The notes beneath the pieces were generated by a model. It did not search any database and was not told the DNA's origin. It saw only the letters and a program-made list of their open reading frames with translations. A program made the position numbers and the translations under genes. Below are positions 17,695 to 26,526 of a stretch of DNA of 55,053 bases, in pieces. Positions within the stretch are counted from its first letter, which is position 1; each line of letters opens with the position of its first letter. This stretch comes from Leishmania donovani (Eukaryota > Euglenozoa > Kinetoplastea > Trypanosomatida > Trypanosomatidae), in the NCBI RefSeq assembly GCF_000227135.1, contig NC_018232.1, positions 372,716 to 427,768 of the forward strand. Direction: 5' to 3'.

Positions 17695-19248
17695 ATGGCA
17701 ACAGCAAATAGAGTCACCACCATCCCTATGGCGACTACCAGGCTAGCAGTATCACTGCTGACGCTTTTCCTGTGCGGTTGCGCGTGCGTTAGCAACGCCG
17801 CTGCGGCCCGTGTGAACGATGACCTGCCGCCTGGCGTGATGCGCGGGCCGCTGCTACACGAGCACAGCTTTCAAGAGCCGCTCGTAAGCGACTGGTGGGA
17901 GGAAGGTGTCCCGCACTACATGATTGGCGGGTCGGCGGTAGCCAACGAGCGCTTTCTTCGCCTCACCACGAACGATCTGGATGACCACGGGTTCGCTTTC
18001 AACACCGCACCACTTGATCACGACAATTGGGAGGCTCGCGTGCGCTTCTCCATCCGGCCGCCACCGCTGGCGGCTGACATGAACGGTAGCTCCCACTACC
18101 AGGGAGGCGACGGCATGGCCCTATGGTACCTGGACCAACCGATCGGCGACGATCATCAGCACGTCGTCAAGTACTCCAAGTCAATCTCTCCGGAGCTGCG
18201 GGACGAGATGCTGGACGCGGAGAATCCGTGGCGTGTGGCCGACTTCCTGCTCAACGGCGACGACGACGACGACGAAGACGAAGGGGTGGATGAGGATGAT
18301 CTGACGGAGCAGGAGAAGCAGGAGCGGCAGCAAGCGAAGGATCGCCGCGCTACGAAGAAGAGGAAGCGTGAGGCGCTGTTCAAGCGACTGTTCAAGCGTG
18401 GCACCTCTGTCGACGAGTCGGATAGGGAGCCACGTATCATGGGCGTGAAGTTTTCGGACTTCAACAAAGGCTTTGGCCTCATTCTCGATTCCGTGGGAGA
18501 TGAAAAGGAACACCTACGTGAGCACCAGCAGCAAGGCGACGCCGTGCAACACCACCACCACACCTCCAGCATCTACCTACTGCTGAACTTGCCGAACCAC
18601 ACATCCAGCTCAGGGGCGACGGTGGTGAACAACTTTGACCCCACGCGCGAAAACTTCCGCAGTTCCCCGCATGTGCTGCGGTGCACGTACGACTTTCGCC
18701 AGAAGGGCACGAAGCCGTATGACCCCAAGGCACGTATGATGGACAAGGTCACCAAGGCCGCCACCGCCGCCGAGGAGCCTCTGGAGCTGATCGTGCGCTA
18801 CTACAAACAGAAGCTGACCGTCATCATCCGCCGCGAGGACGTTGCAAAACGCGAGGTGTCATGGGTGGTGGATGAGATGGGCAAGGCGACGGACGAGGTG
18901 GAGGTAGTGCGCACGTACACGGAGACCATGTGTGGTGAGGTGTACCCGATTCATTTGCCGTTGCGCTACCACTTCGGCTTATCCGCCAGCACCGGCCACC
19001 GGCCTGCCAAGAATCGCAAGCGCCGCCCGCTGCGGAGCGTCTTCCACGAGGCGGACAAGAAAACCTTTACTCATGTGGATGTCCATGATGTGCTGAAGTT
19101 CGACCTGCGTGAGCTGGGGCTCGACGCAAAGGCGATGGGGTATTCCAAGACGATCCCGCTAGAGCATTTCGACTTTGAGGCGGACAGGCGCGAGCGGCTA
19201 CACTTCTCTCGTCAGCTCCCGGTGAACCCGGACTCAGACACTGCATAA
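17695..19248 (+). CDS. L-type (legume-like) lectin, ERGIC-53/VIP36 related
   Basis: 517 residues from the ATG at 17695. The frame is open from 17434, but that part is atypical, and a second ATG at 17728 would sit right before the hydrophobic core. Known: L-type lectins of the early secretory pathway bind high-mannose glycans and act as cargo receptors. Seen: signal peptide (hydrophobic core about 17-33); the lectin fold with DNWEARVRFSI (110-120) and GDGMALWYL (138-146); MGVKFSDFNKGFGLILDS (about 249-266); a VVNNFDPTREN block in the position of the Ca/mannose site; CTYDFR; and a second Cys before the LPLRYHFGLSASTG block with a following HxDVHD. Odd points: about 100 residues (151-248) of acidic then basic sequence interrupt the fold, and there is no C-terminal transmembrane helix or KKxx/KDEL-type signal, so the product looks soluble. 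Confidence 0.85.
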   Translation: MATANRVTTIPMATTRLAVSLLTLFLCGCACVSNAAAARVNDDLPPGVMRGPLLHEHSFQEPLVSDWWEEGVPHYMIGGSAVANERFLRLTTNDLDDHGFAFNTAPLDHDNWEARVRFSIRPPPLAADMNGSSHYQGGDGMALWYLDQPIGDDHQHVVKYSKSISPELRDEMLDAENPWRVADFLLNGDDDDDEDEGVDEDDLTEQEKQERQQAKDRRATKKRKREALFKRLFKRGTSVDESDREPRIMGVKFSDFNKGFGLILDSVGDEKEHLREHQQQGDAVQHHHHTSSIYLLLNLPNHTSSSGATVVNNFDPTRENFRSSPHVLRCTYDFRQKGTKPYDPKARMMDKVTKAATAAEEPLELIVRYYKQKLTVIIRREDVAKREVSWVVDEMGKATDEVEVVRTYTETMCGEVYPIHLPLRYHFGLSASTGHRPAKNRKRRPLRSVFHEADKKTFTHVDVHDVLKFDLRELGLDAKAMGYSKTIPLEHFDFEADRRERLHFSRQLPVNPDSDTA

Positions 19249-20600
19249 GCGGTTGTGTGCAACCGATTTGCGTGACTGTATTCGTGATCGTTTCTCTCAT
19301 GTAGGCATGTGTATTTCCTGAGGATGAGGTGGGGTGGTCGTGGGAGACGGAGGCAAATAGCGGAGGAGCAAGAGAGAGCGAGACGTGCACGTGTACGTGC
19401 GTTCAGGCGACCTCGCCACAGGCGGGCACCTCTCTCTTTTTTTATTTTCGCTATTGCATGTGTTTGTTTCCTCCGTGTCTTTGTTTTTGCAGCGGCCCAG
19501 CAACGGCTGAGGCTGCGCGGCACAGCCGCGGGAAAGGGAACGTGCCCACAGGGGGAGGCTTACGCACGCTCAGTATGCACATACCGTTTTGAGCTCTCCT
19601 CCCTTGGTAAAGGATCGACAGACAGTGTCCACGCGGTTGCTCTTCTCTGATGCCCCTCGCTTCCTCTGTGTTCCCTCCCCCTCGGCGTGAAGGTGTCCTG
19701 CCTCATTTCTCATTCCTCCTGCATCCTCCCCTCTCAGTTCATGCCGCCGCACCGCACTGCACTGTACGGCAGCTCCTCCTCCGCCTCTGCGTCACATCAG
19801 TTTTCTGTATTCTTTATTCTTTTATGTTCTATAGACCCCTCCCGATTTCGTTTTGCCTGGCGCAGACACACGCGCTCACAGGAGTATTCGATTACGCCAA
19901 GTGATATGTGCCTGGGTTAACATGGTTGTGTATGTGTGCGTGTGTGTGTTGGTGGGGCGTATATATGCATGCTTGCATGTGCGCTCCTCTTGCATGTCCT
20001 CTGTCTCCACCTCTCGCTTCCTTCGTCGCGTTCTCCGTTGCCGATGAGCGTCAAGGAAACTGGGCAGAACAGCAAAGAACAGGGAAGAGCTATCGCGCGT
20101 GGTTTTCCCACGGCCAGTGGTAGCGGGCGGCTGGAGGGAAGCGGGATGAATGCGATCATCTCCCCGTATTTCCTCCTCTGTCATGCCCCCTCTTCCGTCA
20201 ACGTGTGTGTGTGGGTGGCTCTTGTCCTTAAGCTCACCCTCCTCGCCCCTTCGTCTCTTTATCGCTCTCTGTGTGGCCACCTCAGCCCCCCACTCCTCCC
20301 TCCTTCCCCTGCATGCGCTCTCTCGCGCGGGTTGTCTGACGCGCCAGCGTGGATGATATGGTTTGCCTGCACTCTCTCTCTCTCCTCCCCCGCCCATTTC
20401 TCTGCGCCTTTCGTCTCTCCACTGCGCCATCATCAGAGAGCTCTCTCTCTTGTTTCTCGACTCCCCTGTCTCTTCTCCCACGGCCCCGTTCGAGGCCCAC
20501 CAGCCAGTACGACGACGTGCACACTCTTTACGGGCGGCGCACCTCAAGTACACACATAGGGAGACACACACACACAAACACACGCACGCGGCGAAAGAAA
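19249..20600. other. Intergenic: lectin 3' UTR and MORN gene 5' region
   Basis: 1.35 kb, no gene. C/T-rich stretches at 20370-20420 and 20441-20483 are likely splicing tracts for the MORN gene. Open frames across the region are translated repeats. Confidence 0.55.
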
Positions 20601-22781
20601 ATGTCTGACGACGCCAGCGAGGTGGCGGCGGAGCTGCCGCAGATGTGGCAGTATATCCACCCTACGCACAACAGCGCCGACAGCAGCGATGACGAGGCGG
20701 ACGAAGAGGAAAACGCAGATGTGACCGACAACGACGCAGCTCGCGGAGGCCGCCCTGCCGACTACGTAAAGCTGAAAAAGTCGGCCCCACGCCTTGGCCA
20801 GCTGATTCGCTTCCTCAACGACATGGAGGACGAAGATGTGCAGGGGCTGCTGCTGGAGAATGATCCGGTGACGCGGCAGACGCTGCTGCAGTGGGCGACG
20901 CTGAACAACCACTTCATGCTCGTTGAGTACCTTGTGAAGCGTATGAAGCGCGCCGCCTTCTCCTTCGATGCCGAGTCGGTCGAGGTCGTGGTGTACGACC
21001 GGTGGGCGGAGATGTCGCAGGAGCTACCCACGGCTGCCGAGGTGGCGGAGCGGCAGAAGCAGCGCGAGAACGAGAAGGCGAAGCGGCTGGCGGAGCGTGC
21101 GATGGCCAACAGTGGTGACGATGTCATCGAGGACGAGGAGAGCGAGGAAGAGGAGGAGGTGGAGCCGATGCCGGAGGAGCTCGTGTACGACACACTGGAG
21201 GACTACCACGGCGAGTTGGGGGATGGCGGTGTCGGGGTGGTGAAGCGGATTGGCGAGCTTGGCGTCTACGTGGGGCCGCGCTTGCCGGACGGCACGAAGC
21301 AGGGCCTCGGTCAGACGCTGTTCCCCTCGGGCGACTGCTACACTGGCGAGTACAAAGAGAATCAGCGTGACGGCCGCGGCGTCTACTGGTGGTCCAAGGG
21401 CGGCGCACTTTACTGCGGCGAGTGGTTCCGAAACATGCGCCACGGCTACGGCCGCATGGTGTACCCGGACGGCTCCCGCTACCTCGGGCGGTGGGTGCAC
21501 GGCAAGCGCAGCGGCAAGGGTCGCTACGTCTACGCCGACGGCAGCAGCTACGACGGGGCCTGGGTGAAGGACGAGAAGCACGGGAGCGGCACTTACCACC
21601 TCCTGGACGGCTCCTCCTTTATTGGCACCTTCCACCACAACCGGTTCGTGTCGGGCGAATGGCGCCTCGCGTCCGGCACGGTGCGCTACATCGGCAACTT
21701 CGAAAATGATGCGCCGGCCGGCGCCGGCGTCTACGTGCACCGCTGCGGCCTTAAGCCGGGCACCTTCCAGCAGGAGGGCACTTACTCGGCGGAGGGAAAG
21801 TCGTGGGTGCCGAGCATGCTCAAATGCACGTCTCGCATGGTGCCACACATAGAGCTCGTGGTACCGCCGCAGCCTAGCGGTTCGACGCGGGTGCCGATGG
21901 AGTTTGGCGCCGAGTGCACCGGCCGCACCATGGCGGACCTCATCAAGGTCGCCAACTACGCCCCGCTGCTGCGGTGGGTGGCCTCCCTGACCTCCGCGGC
22001 CAAGGACTTGGTAGTTGGCGAGGTGGAGTTGAAGGGGGTGGAGCTGAGGGGTGTGGAGGTGCAGACGATGCGCTACGACGCCGCCGACCCCGATGCAATC
22101 ACGGAGGTGACCATCCTCCCCATCCTCGTGGACAATGTCGGCAAGCGCGTGCGCCCACCATCAGAGGCGGTTACTCTGAAGCCGTCCGTCACGCGTCTGA
22201 TGGTCCTGCTGGAGGCTCCCGGCACGGAGCCGGTCGTGCTCTTGGAGAAGTCCCTGCAAAGCGCCAGCCCCGACGAGCATCACCAGCAAAGCCGCCTTCC
22301 CGCGGTGCGCATCAGTGAGGACTCGTCCGTGGGCGGCGACGTGGTGGACGCCGTCGGGCCCGCCCTCCGCCTGCAGCTCGCCTCTACGAATTCCATGGCT
22401 CTTTTGCTGCCCCCTATGCGATGCAACCCCATGCAGGGCAACGCCGAGGAGTCGGTGTGGATGTACGCCCAGGAGGTGCACCGTGAAACGGTGGCGCAGC
22501 TGGAGCACAAGCTGGAGCTACTCTCCGCCGAGTTGCCGGAGGCGTCGACGACGTACGTGGCGGTGCCGCTGTCCGACGTGACCTCCATTTCGACCGACGC
22601 CATGACGGCAATGGCGGCCGCCAATGTGCAGCAGCGCCGCGCCGCACAGACACTGCCCAGAGCCACCGTTGCCCCGCAGCGCCCACCGACTCCGCCGCCT
22701 CCGACATTGGAGCCGCGGCCGGAGCTGCAGCCCCTTTACGACGCCAAGGCCCGCCGTGACGAGGCAGAGTTGGAGGAGTAA
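20601..22781 (+). CDS. MORN-repeat protein, possible axonemal/radial-spoke type
   Basis: 726 residues. The ATG at 20601 was chosen because the open frame back to 20349 translates C/T- and CA-repeats. Seen: an acidic N-terminus (25-47); a helical segment (60-120) with an ankyrin-like TLLQWATLNNHFMLVEYLVKR stretch; a Glu/Arg coiled segment and Glu-rich run (145-192); at least five tandem MORN-type units between about 235 and 380 (GDCYTGEYKENQRDGRGVYW, ALYCGEWFRNMRHGYGRMVYP, SRYLGRWVHGKRSGKGRYVY and so on); a unique globular region (400-640); and a Pro-rich tail. Known: MORN repeats bind membranes or mediate assembly, and radial-spoke-head proteins RSPH1 and RSP10 consist of them. Inference: a flagellar or cytoskeletal protein; the exact orthologue was not recognised. 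Confidence 0.8.
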   Translation: MSDDASEVAAELPQMWQYIHPTHNSADSSDDEADEEENADVTDNDAARGGRPADYVKLKKSAPRLGQLIRFLNDMEDEDVQGLLLENDPVTRQTLLQWATLNNHFMLVEYLVKRMKRAAFSFDAESVEVVVYDRWAEMSQELPTAAEVAERQKQRENEKAKRLAERAMANSGDDVIEDEESEEEEEVEPMPEELVYDTLEDYHGELGDGGVGVVKRIGELGVYVGPRLPDGTKQGLGQTLFPSGDCYTGEYKENQRDGRGVYWWSKGGALYCGEWFRNMRHGYGRMVYPDGSRYLGRWVHGKRSGKGRYVYADGSSYDGAWVKDEKHGSGTYHLLDGSSFIGTFHHNRFVSGEWRLASGTVRYIGNFENDAPAGAGVYVHRCGLKPGTFQQEGTYSAEGKSWVPSMLKCTSRMVPHIELVVPPQPSGSTRVPMEFGAECTGRTMADLIKVANYAPLLRWVASLTSAAKDLVVGEVELKGVELRGVEVQTMRYDAADPDAITEVTILPILVDNVGKRVRPPSEAVTLKPSVTRLMVLLEAPGTEPVVLLEKSLQSASPDEHHQQSRLPAVRISEDSSVGGDVVDAVGPALRLQLASTNSMALLLPPMRCNPMQGNAEESVWMYAQEVHRETVAQLEHKLELLSAELPEASTTYVAVPLSDVTSISTDAMTAMAAANVQQRRAAQTLPRATVAPQRPPTPPPPTLEPRPELQPLYDAKARRDEAELEE

Positions 22782-22910
22782 CACCTGCTAAAGAGGAAAA
22801 AGCAGCGGCAACTGCAAGACATACACATACACACATGCACACAGGCGCATCTCCCTCCCTCCATAGAGGCACTACGACCGTCATCCGTCTCTCTCTGACT
22901 TCTTTCCCCA

Positions 22911-22993
22911 ACACACACACACACACACACAAGCACACACATTCTTTTTCATCTGCTGCCGCTGTTGCATGATTGTGTGTGTGTGTGTGTGTG
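22911..22993. repeat. (CA)n and (GT)n microsatellites
   Basis: CA alternation at 22911-22931 and GT alternation at 22974-22993, 42 bases apart. Together they can pair as an imperfect inverted repeat in the 3' UTR of the MORN gene. Confidence 0.85.
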
Positions 22994-23034
22994 AACGTTA
23001 TGTACATAGCAGTAAAGCCGCTCACCTGTCCATG

Positions 23035-23051
23035 CCCCCCCCCCCCCCCCC
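23035..23051. repeat. Poly-C run
   Basis: Seventeen consecutive C residues. The length should be treated cautiously because homopolymers are error-prone. Confidence 0.85.
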
Positions 23052-24110
23052 TCGCTCCCTGACATCGTTAGGAGGACATCACCACTCCTCTTCTTCGCTC
23101 TCCATAAAAGGTGGCGGTGGTGGGGAAGGTGTCGTGTCATGAGGTAGTCCGTCGTCGCCTCTTCTACCTCAGCACACACGCGCGCACGTAGTGATGTACA
23201 GGAGCACGTGTGTGTTTGCGTGTTATGGTGCGCCCTTTGTTGCGTGGGCTGCCGCTGTGGGTGGTCGTATGCGTGCGTGCATTTATGTACCTCTCTCCTC
23301 CTTTATTCTCGTTGACGGCTGACGTGAATCGCCCACCCCTTCCTCAGCCTCTCGGTGGGTGCGGTTTCTGACGGTGCGGATGACCCGGACGGATGCGGTC
23401 GATGTGATGATGATTGATGATGTACAGCAGCAGCACGCTTCTGTGTGTGCCCGTGTGTGCGTGTTCTTATCCAAGCACAGCGAACCGAAAAGCAAACGCG
23501 AAAGGGTGGGGGATATCTCACTTTGTGTGTGTGTGTGTGTGTTTCGCGCGCGAGAGTGTCGCCCGTGGAGGAGGCGAGGGAAAGAGGGGCTGTGGGGCCT
23601 CCCTCCTTCCCTACAGCCACCAGCGGTGTCTCTGTCAACTCCATCTGCACGCACGCACACACGCACACACGCACACACACAGGGCAATCACATGAGAAAC
23701 TTCCTCTCCACCCCTCGTCCATCTTTGCATCGATCCGCTTGTCCTTTTCATTTATCTATCCTCGTCCCCCTCCCCACCGCTGCTGCTGCTGCCTCCTGCC
23801 ACCCACACCCACACATAGACACAACACACATTGCATGAAAAGGCCGGAGGGGTTATTCTCAAAGGCGGTGCAGCTGCACTTGCCCTTGCACACCTATCTA
23901 CAACAGCACCCCGTCAACGCTCCCAACGAGAGGCCTCGCGGCCCCCCTCCCCTCCCTCCCCAACAAGGAAACAGAAGAAGCACACCTGTGCGAGGCTCGC
24001 GCTTGCCGCTAGACTTGGAAACGGACCGCGAGCAAGGATCGGACAACGCAGGACACAAGTGATTGGCGTGCGCGTGAAGGAGGACGGCGATGCCGGCACT
24101 TAGACCAGCC

Positions 24111-24480
24111 AGGATTGTGCGTGCGCGCGTGGGCCGTATGGGTATGAGTGAATGGGACGGGAGCACTCTATCTTCACCTCCCACCTTTTATCGATGACTC
24201 TGTACATGCCATCAATGCCCGGCGAAGACGGTGCAGCGCTGTCGTTCCCCCAAACACAAGCGTCCGCGAAGGAAAGGGGTTTGCAGAAACGACCCCCCGT
24301 CCCCCTCGTTTGTCTCTCTGTCTGTCGTGGGCGTTGCTCGATGTCTTCTTCCGTCTCTCTCTCCCTCCCCTTCCATCTGATGCGCCAACGATGACGCGAC
24401 GGCATCATGAGTGCATCGCGTTTTCTGTTCTCGGCCGCGGGGCGCTACGGTTGAACACGTGCCAAAGGGGTGAAAAGCAG
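24111..24480. repeat. Left copy of gap-1 overlap (assembly duplication)
   Basis: 370 bases that reappear at 24580-24949 with about three substitutions and no indels. The left copy ends exactly at the gap and the right copy begins exactly after it. This geometry is that of two contig ends that overlap but were not merged. Confidence 0.9.
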
Positions 24481-24579
24481 NNNNNNNNNNNNNNNNNNNN
24501 NNNNNNNNNNNNNNNNNNNNNNNNNNNNNNNNNNNNNNNNNNNNNNNNNNNNNNNNNNNNNNNNNNNNNNNNNNNNNNN
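24481..24579. other. Assembly gap (99 N)
   Basis: Run of 99 N, probably a default gap length and possibly of zero or negative true size because its flanks overlap. Confidence 0.97.
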
Positions 24580-24949
24580 AGGATTGTGCGTGCGCGCGTG
24601 GGCCGTATGGGTATGTGTGAGTGGGACGGGAGCACTCTATCTTCACCTCCCCCCTTTTATCGATGACTCTGTACATGCCATCAATGCCCGGCGAAGACGG
24701 TGCAGCGCTGTCGTTCCCCCAAACACAAGCGTCCGCGAAGGAAAGGGGTTTGCAGAAACGACCCCCCGTCCCCCTCGTTTGTCTCTCTGTCTGTCGTGGG
24801 CGTTGCTCGATGTCTTCTTCCGTCTCTCTCTCCCTCCCCTTCCATCTGATGCGCCAACGATGACGCGACGGCATCATGAGTGCATCGCGTTTTCTGTTCT
24901 CGGCCGCGGGGCGCTACGGTTGAACACGTGCCAAAGGGGTGAAAAGCAG
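24580..24949. repeat. Right copy of gap-1 overlap
   Basis: Second instance of 24111-24480. Differences lie within the first 80 bases (for example ATGAGTGAATG versus ATGTGTGAGTG), compatible with allelic or read-error differences. Confidence 0.9.
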
Positions 24950-25327
24950 AGAGGATGCCCGCTCCCTTTGGCACGACGACACGACAGGTGCCCTTGGACG
25001 TTGTCCATGCTGCTCGTGGCACCCCCACGTGCGGCCATGAGCTCTTCGTCCTTCGGTGCACCACTCTGTACGGTACGTTATCACTGCTTCTTCACCGTTT
25101 TAGCGCAGTTCTCACATTGTTGTTTACGGTGCTGTCTTGCATCTCCCTCTGCATCGCGTTGCCGCCAACGTTTCGCGATGCAGCTTCCCAGTTCCCAGTT
25201 TTGTGAGGAAGCTGGCACGCCGACAGCTCACTGCGCCCTTGGCGGGTTTGAGCGGGTGGCACTGTATACACGGACTGCGCAACAAGAGAGCCTTCCCCCC
25301 CCAACCACCACCAATATGTGTAAGCAC

Positions 25328-25877
25328 ACCTGCGACGGCGCAAGAATGTGTCATGGCCCGTCTCGTGAGTAGCGTGATATCTGCGTGTGCTCTCTCCCGC
25401 ACAAGAAGACGCTGAACATGTGCCTGACCAGTGTCCCGTCGCCGCGAATCGGATAAGGTCTGGTCCTGGCCGCAGGCCTGCCTAAAAAGGGTCGATGCGG
25501 CCCGCGAGTGTCGCGAAGGCGTGGTCCAACTTGTGCGCCCAAACGCGGCGGAACGCTGAAAAGGGCAGGCAGCCAGCCAGGAGCATCAGCGATGCGCTTC
25601 ACATTCTTTCCATTCCTTGATCTTCTTCCTCTCTGCCCAGTCGCGCAATAACGTTGACCTCATCGTTGGCAAATCCATCGCGTCTCTGACTGACGGTGTA
25701 TTTGTTTGTGTGTTGTTACTGTATCAACGCTTCCCACCCCTCATCAGGAGAACTCGCCTATCGACAACCATAGACAGACGCGCACACAGGAACACATCCC
25801 ACTTTTCCTTTCGTCTCTTCCAGCATCAGACAGGGGCGTCGTTGCCATGTTCTTCTCCACCTACGTGCTCACGAAGA
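25328..25877. repeat. Left copy of gap-2 overlap (assembly duplication)
   Basis: 550 bases repeated at 25977-26526 with no difference that I could see. It ends at the gap and includes a truncated copy of the Rad21 start. Confidence 0.92.
25847..25877 (+). pseudogene. Truncated Rad21 5' end (assembly artefact)
   Basis: The first ten codons of the Rad21 gene, cut by the N-run. It is identical to the start of the complete gene at 26496 and lies in the duplicated contig end, so it should not be counted as a gene copy. Confidence 0.9.
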
Positions 25878-25976
25878 NNNNNNNNNNNNNNNNNNNNNNN
25901 NNNNNNNNNNNNNNNNNNNNNNNNNNNNNNNNNNNNNNNNNNNNNNNNNNNNNNNNNNNNNNNNNNNNNNNNNNNN
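25878..25976. other. Assembly gap (99 N)
   Basis: Same length as the gap at 24481-24579, which points to a default scaffold gap. The flanks overlap by 550 bases. Confidence 0.97.
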
Positions 25977-26526
25977 ACCTGCGACGGCGCAAGAATGTGT
26001 CATGGCCCGTCTCGTGAGTAGCGTGATATCTGCGTGTGCTCTCTCCCGCACAAGAAGACGCTGAACATGTGCCTGACCAGTGTCCCGTCGCCGCGAATCG
26101 GATAAGGTCTGGTCCTGGCCGCAGGCCTGCCTAAAAAGGGTCGATGCGGCCCGCGAGTGTCGCGAAGGCGTGGTCCAACTTGTGCGCCCAAACGCGGCGG
26201 AACGCTGAAAAGGGCAGGCAGCCAGCCAGGAGCATCAGCGATGCGCTTCACATTCTTTCCATTCCTTGATCTTCTTCCTCTCTGCCCAGTCGCGCAATAA
26301 CGTTGACCTCATCGTTGGCAAATCCATCGCGTCTCTGACTGACGGTGTATTTGTTTGTGTGTTGTTACTGTATCAACGCTTCCCACCCCTCATCAGGAGA
26401 ACTCGCCTATCGACAACCATAGACAGACGCGCACACAGGAACACATCCCACTTTTCCTTTCGTCTCTTCCAGCATCAGACAGGGGCGTCGTTGCCATGTT
26501 CTTCTCCACCTACGTGCTCACGAAGA
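25977..26526. repeat. Right copy of gap-2 overlap
   Basis: Second instance of 25328-25877. It runs without interruption into the complete Rad21 coding sequence, so this is the copy to keep. Confidence 0.92.
26451..26472 (+). promoter_or_regulatory. Predicted trans-splice acceptor for Rad21
   Basis: Twenty consecutive pyrimidines (26451-26470) are immediately followed by AG at 26471-26472. The 5' UTR would be 23 bases before the ATG at 26496. One of the cleanest acceptors in the window. Confidence 0.7.

Larger units (their letters stand above)
22782..26495. other. Intergenic with two gap/overlap artefacts
   Basis: 3.7 kb as assembled. If the duplicated flanks are merged, roughly 2.6 kb remain. 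Simple repeats at 22911-22931 (CA), 22974-22993 (GT) and 23035-23051 (poly-C). A GC-rich, repeat-poor block at 25420-25600 (repeated at 26069-26249 by the assembly) is unlike the surrounding simple-sequence DNA; no function assigned. No convincing coding gene before Rad21. Confidence 0.6.

Noticed and set aside
24955..25206. An 83-codon plus-strand frame with a hydrophobic middle.
   Set aside because: Hydrophobicity comes from a T/C-rich DNA stretch. No conserved motif, and it lies between two assembly artefacts. Too weak to list as a gene.
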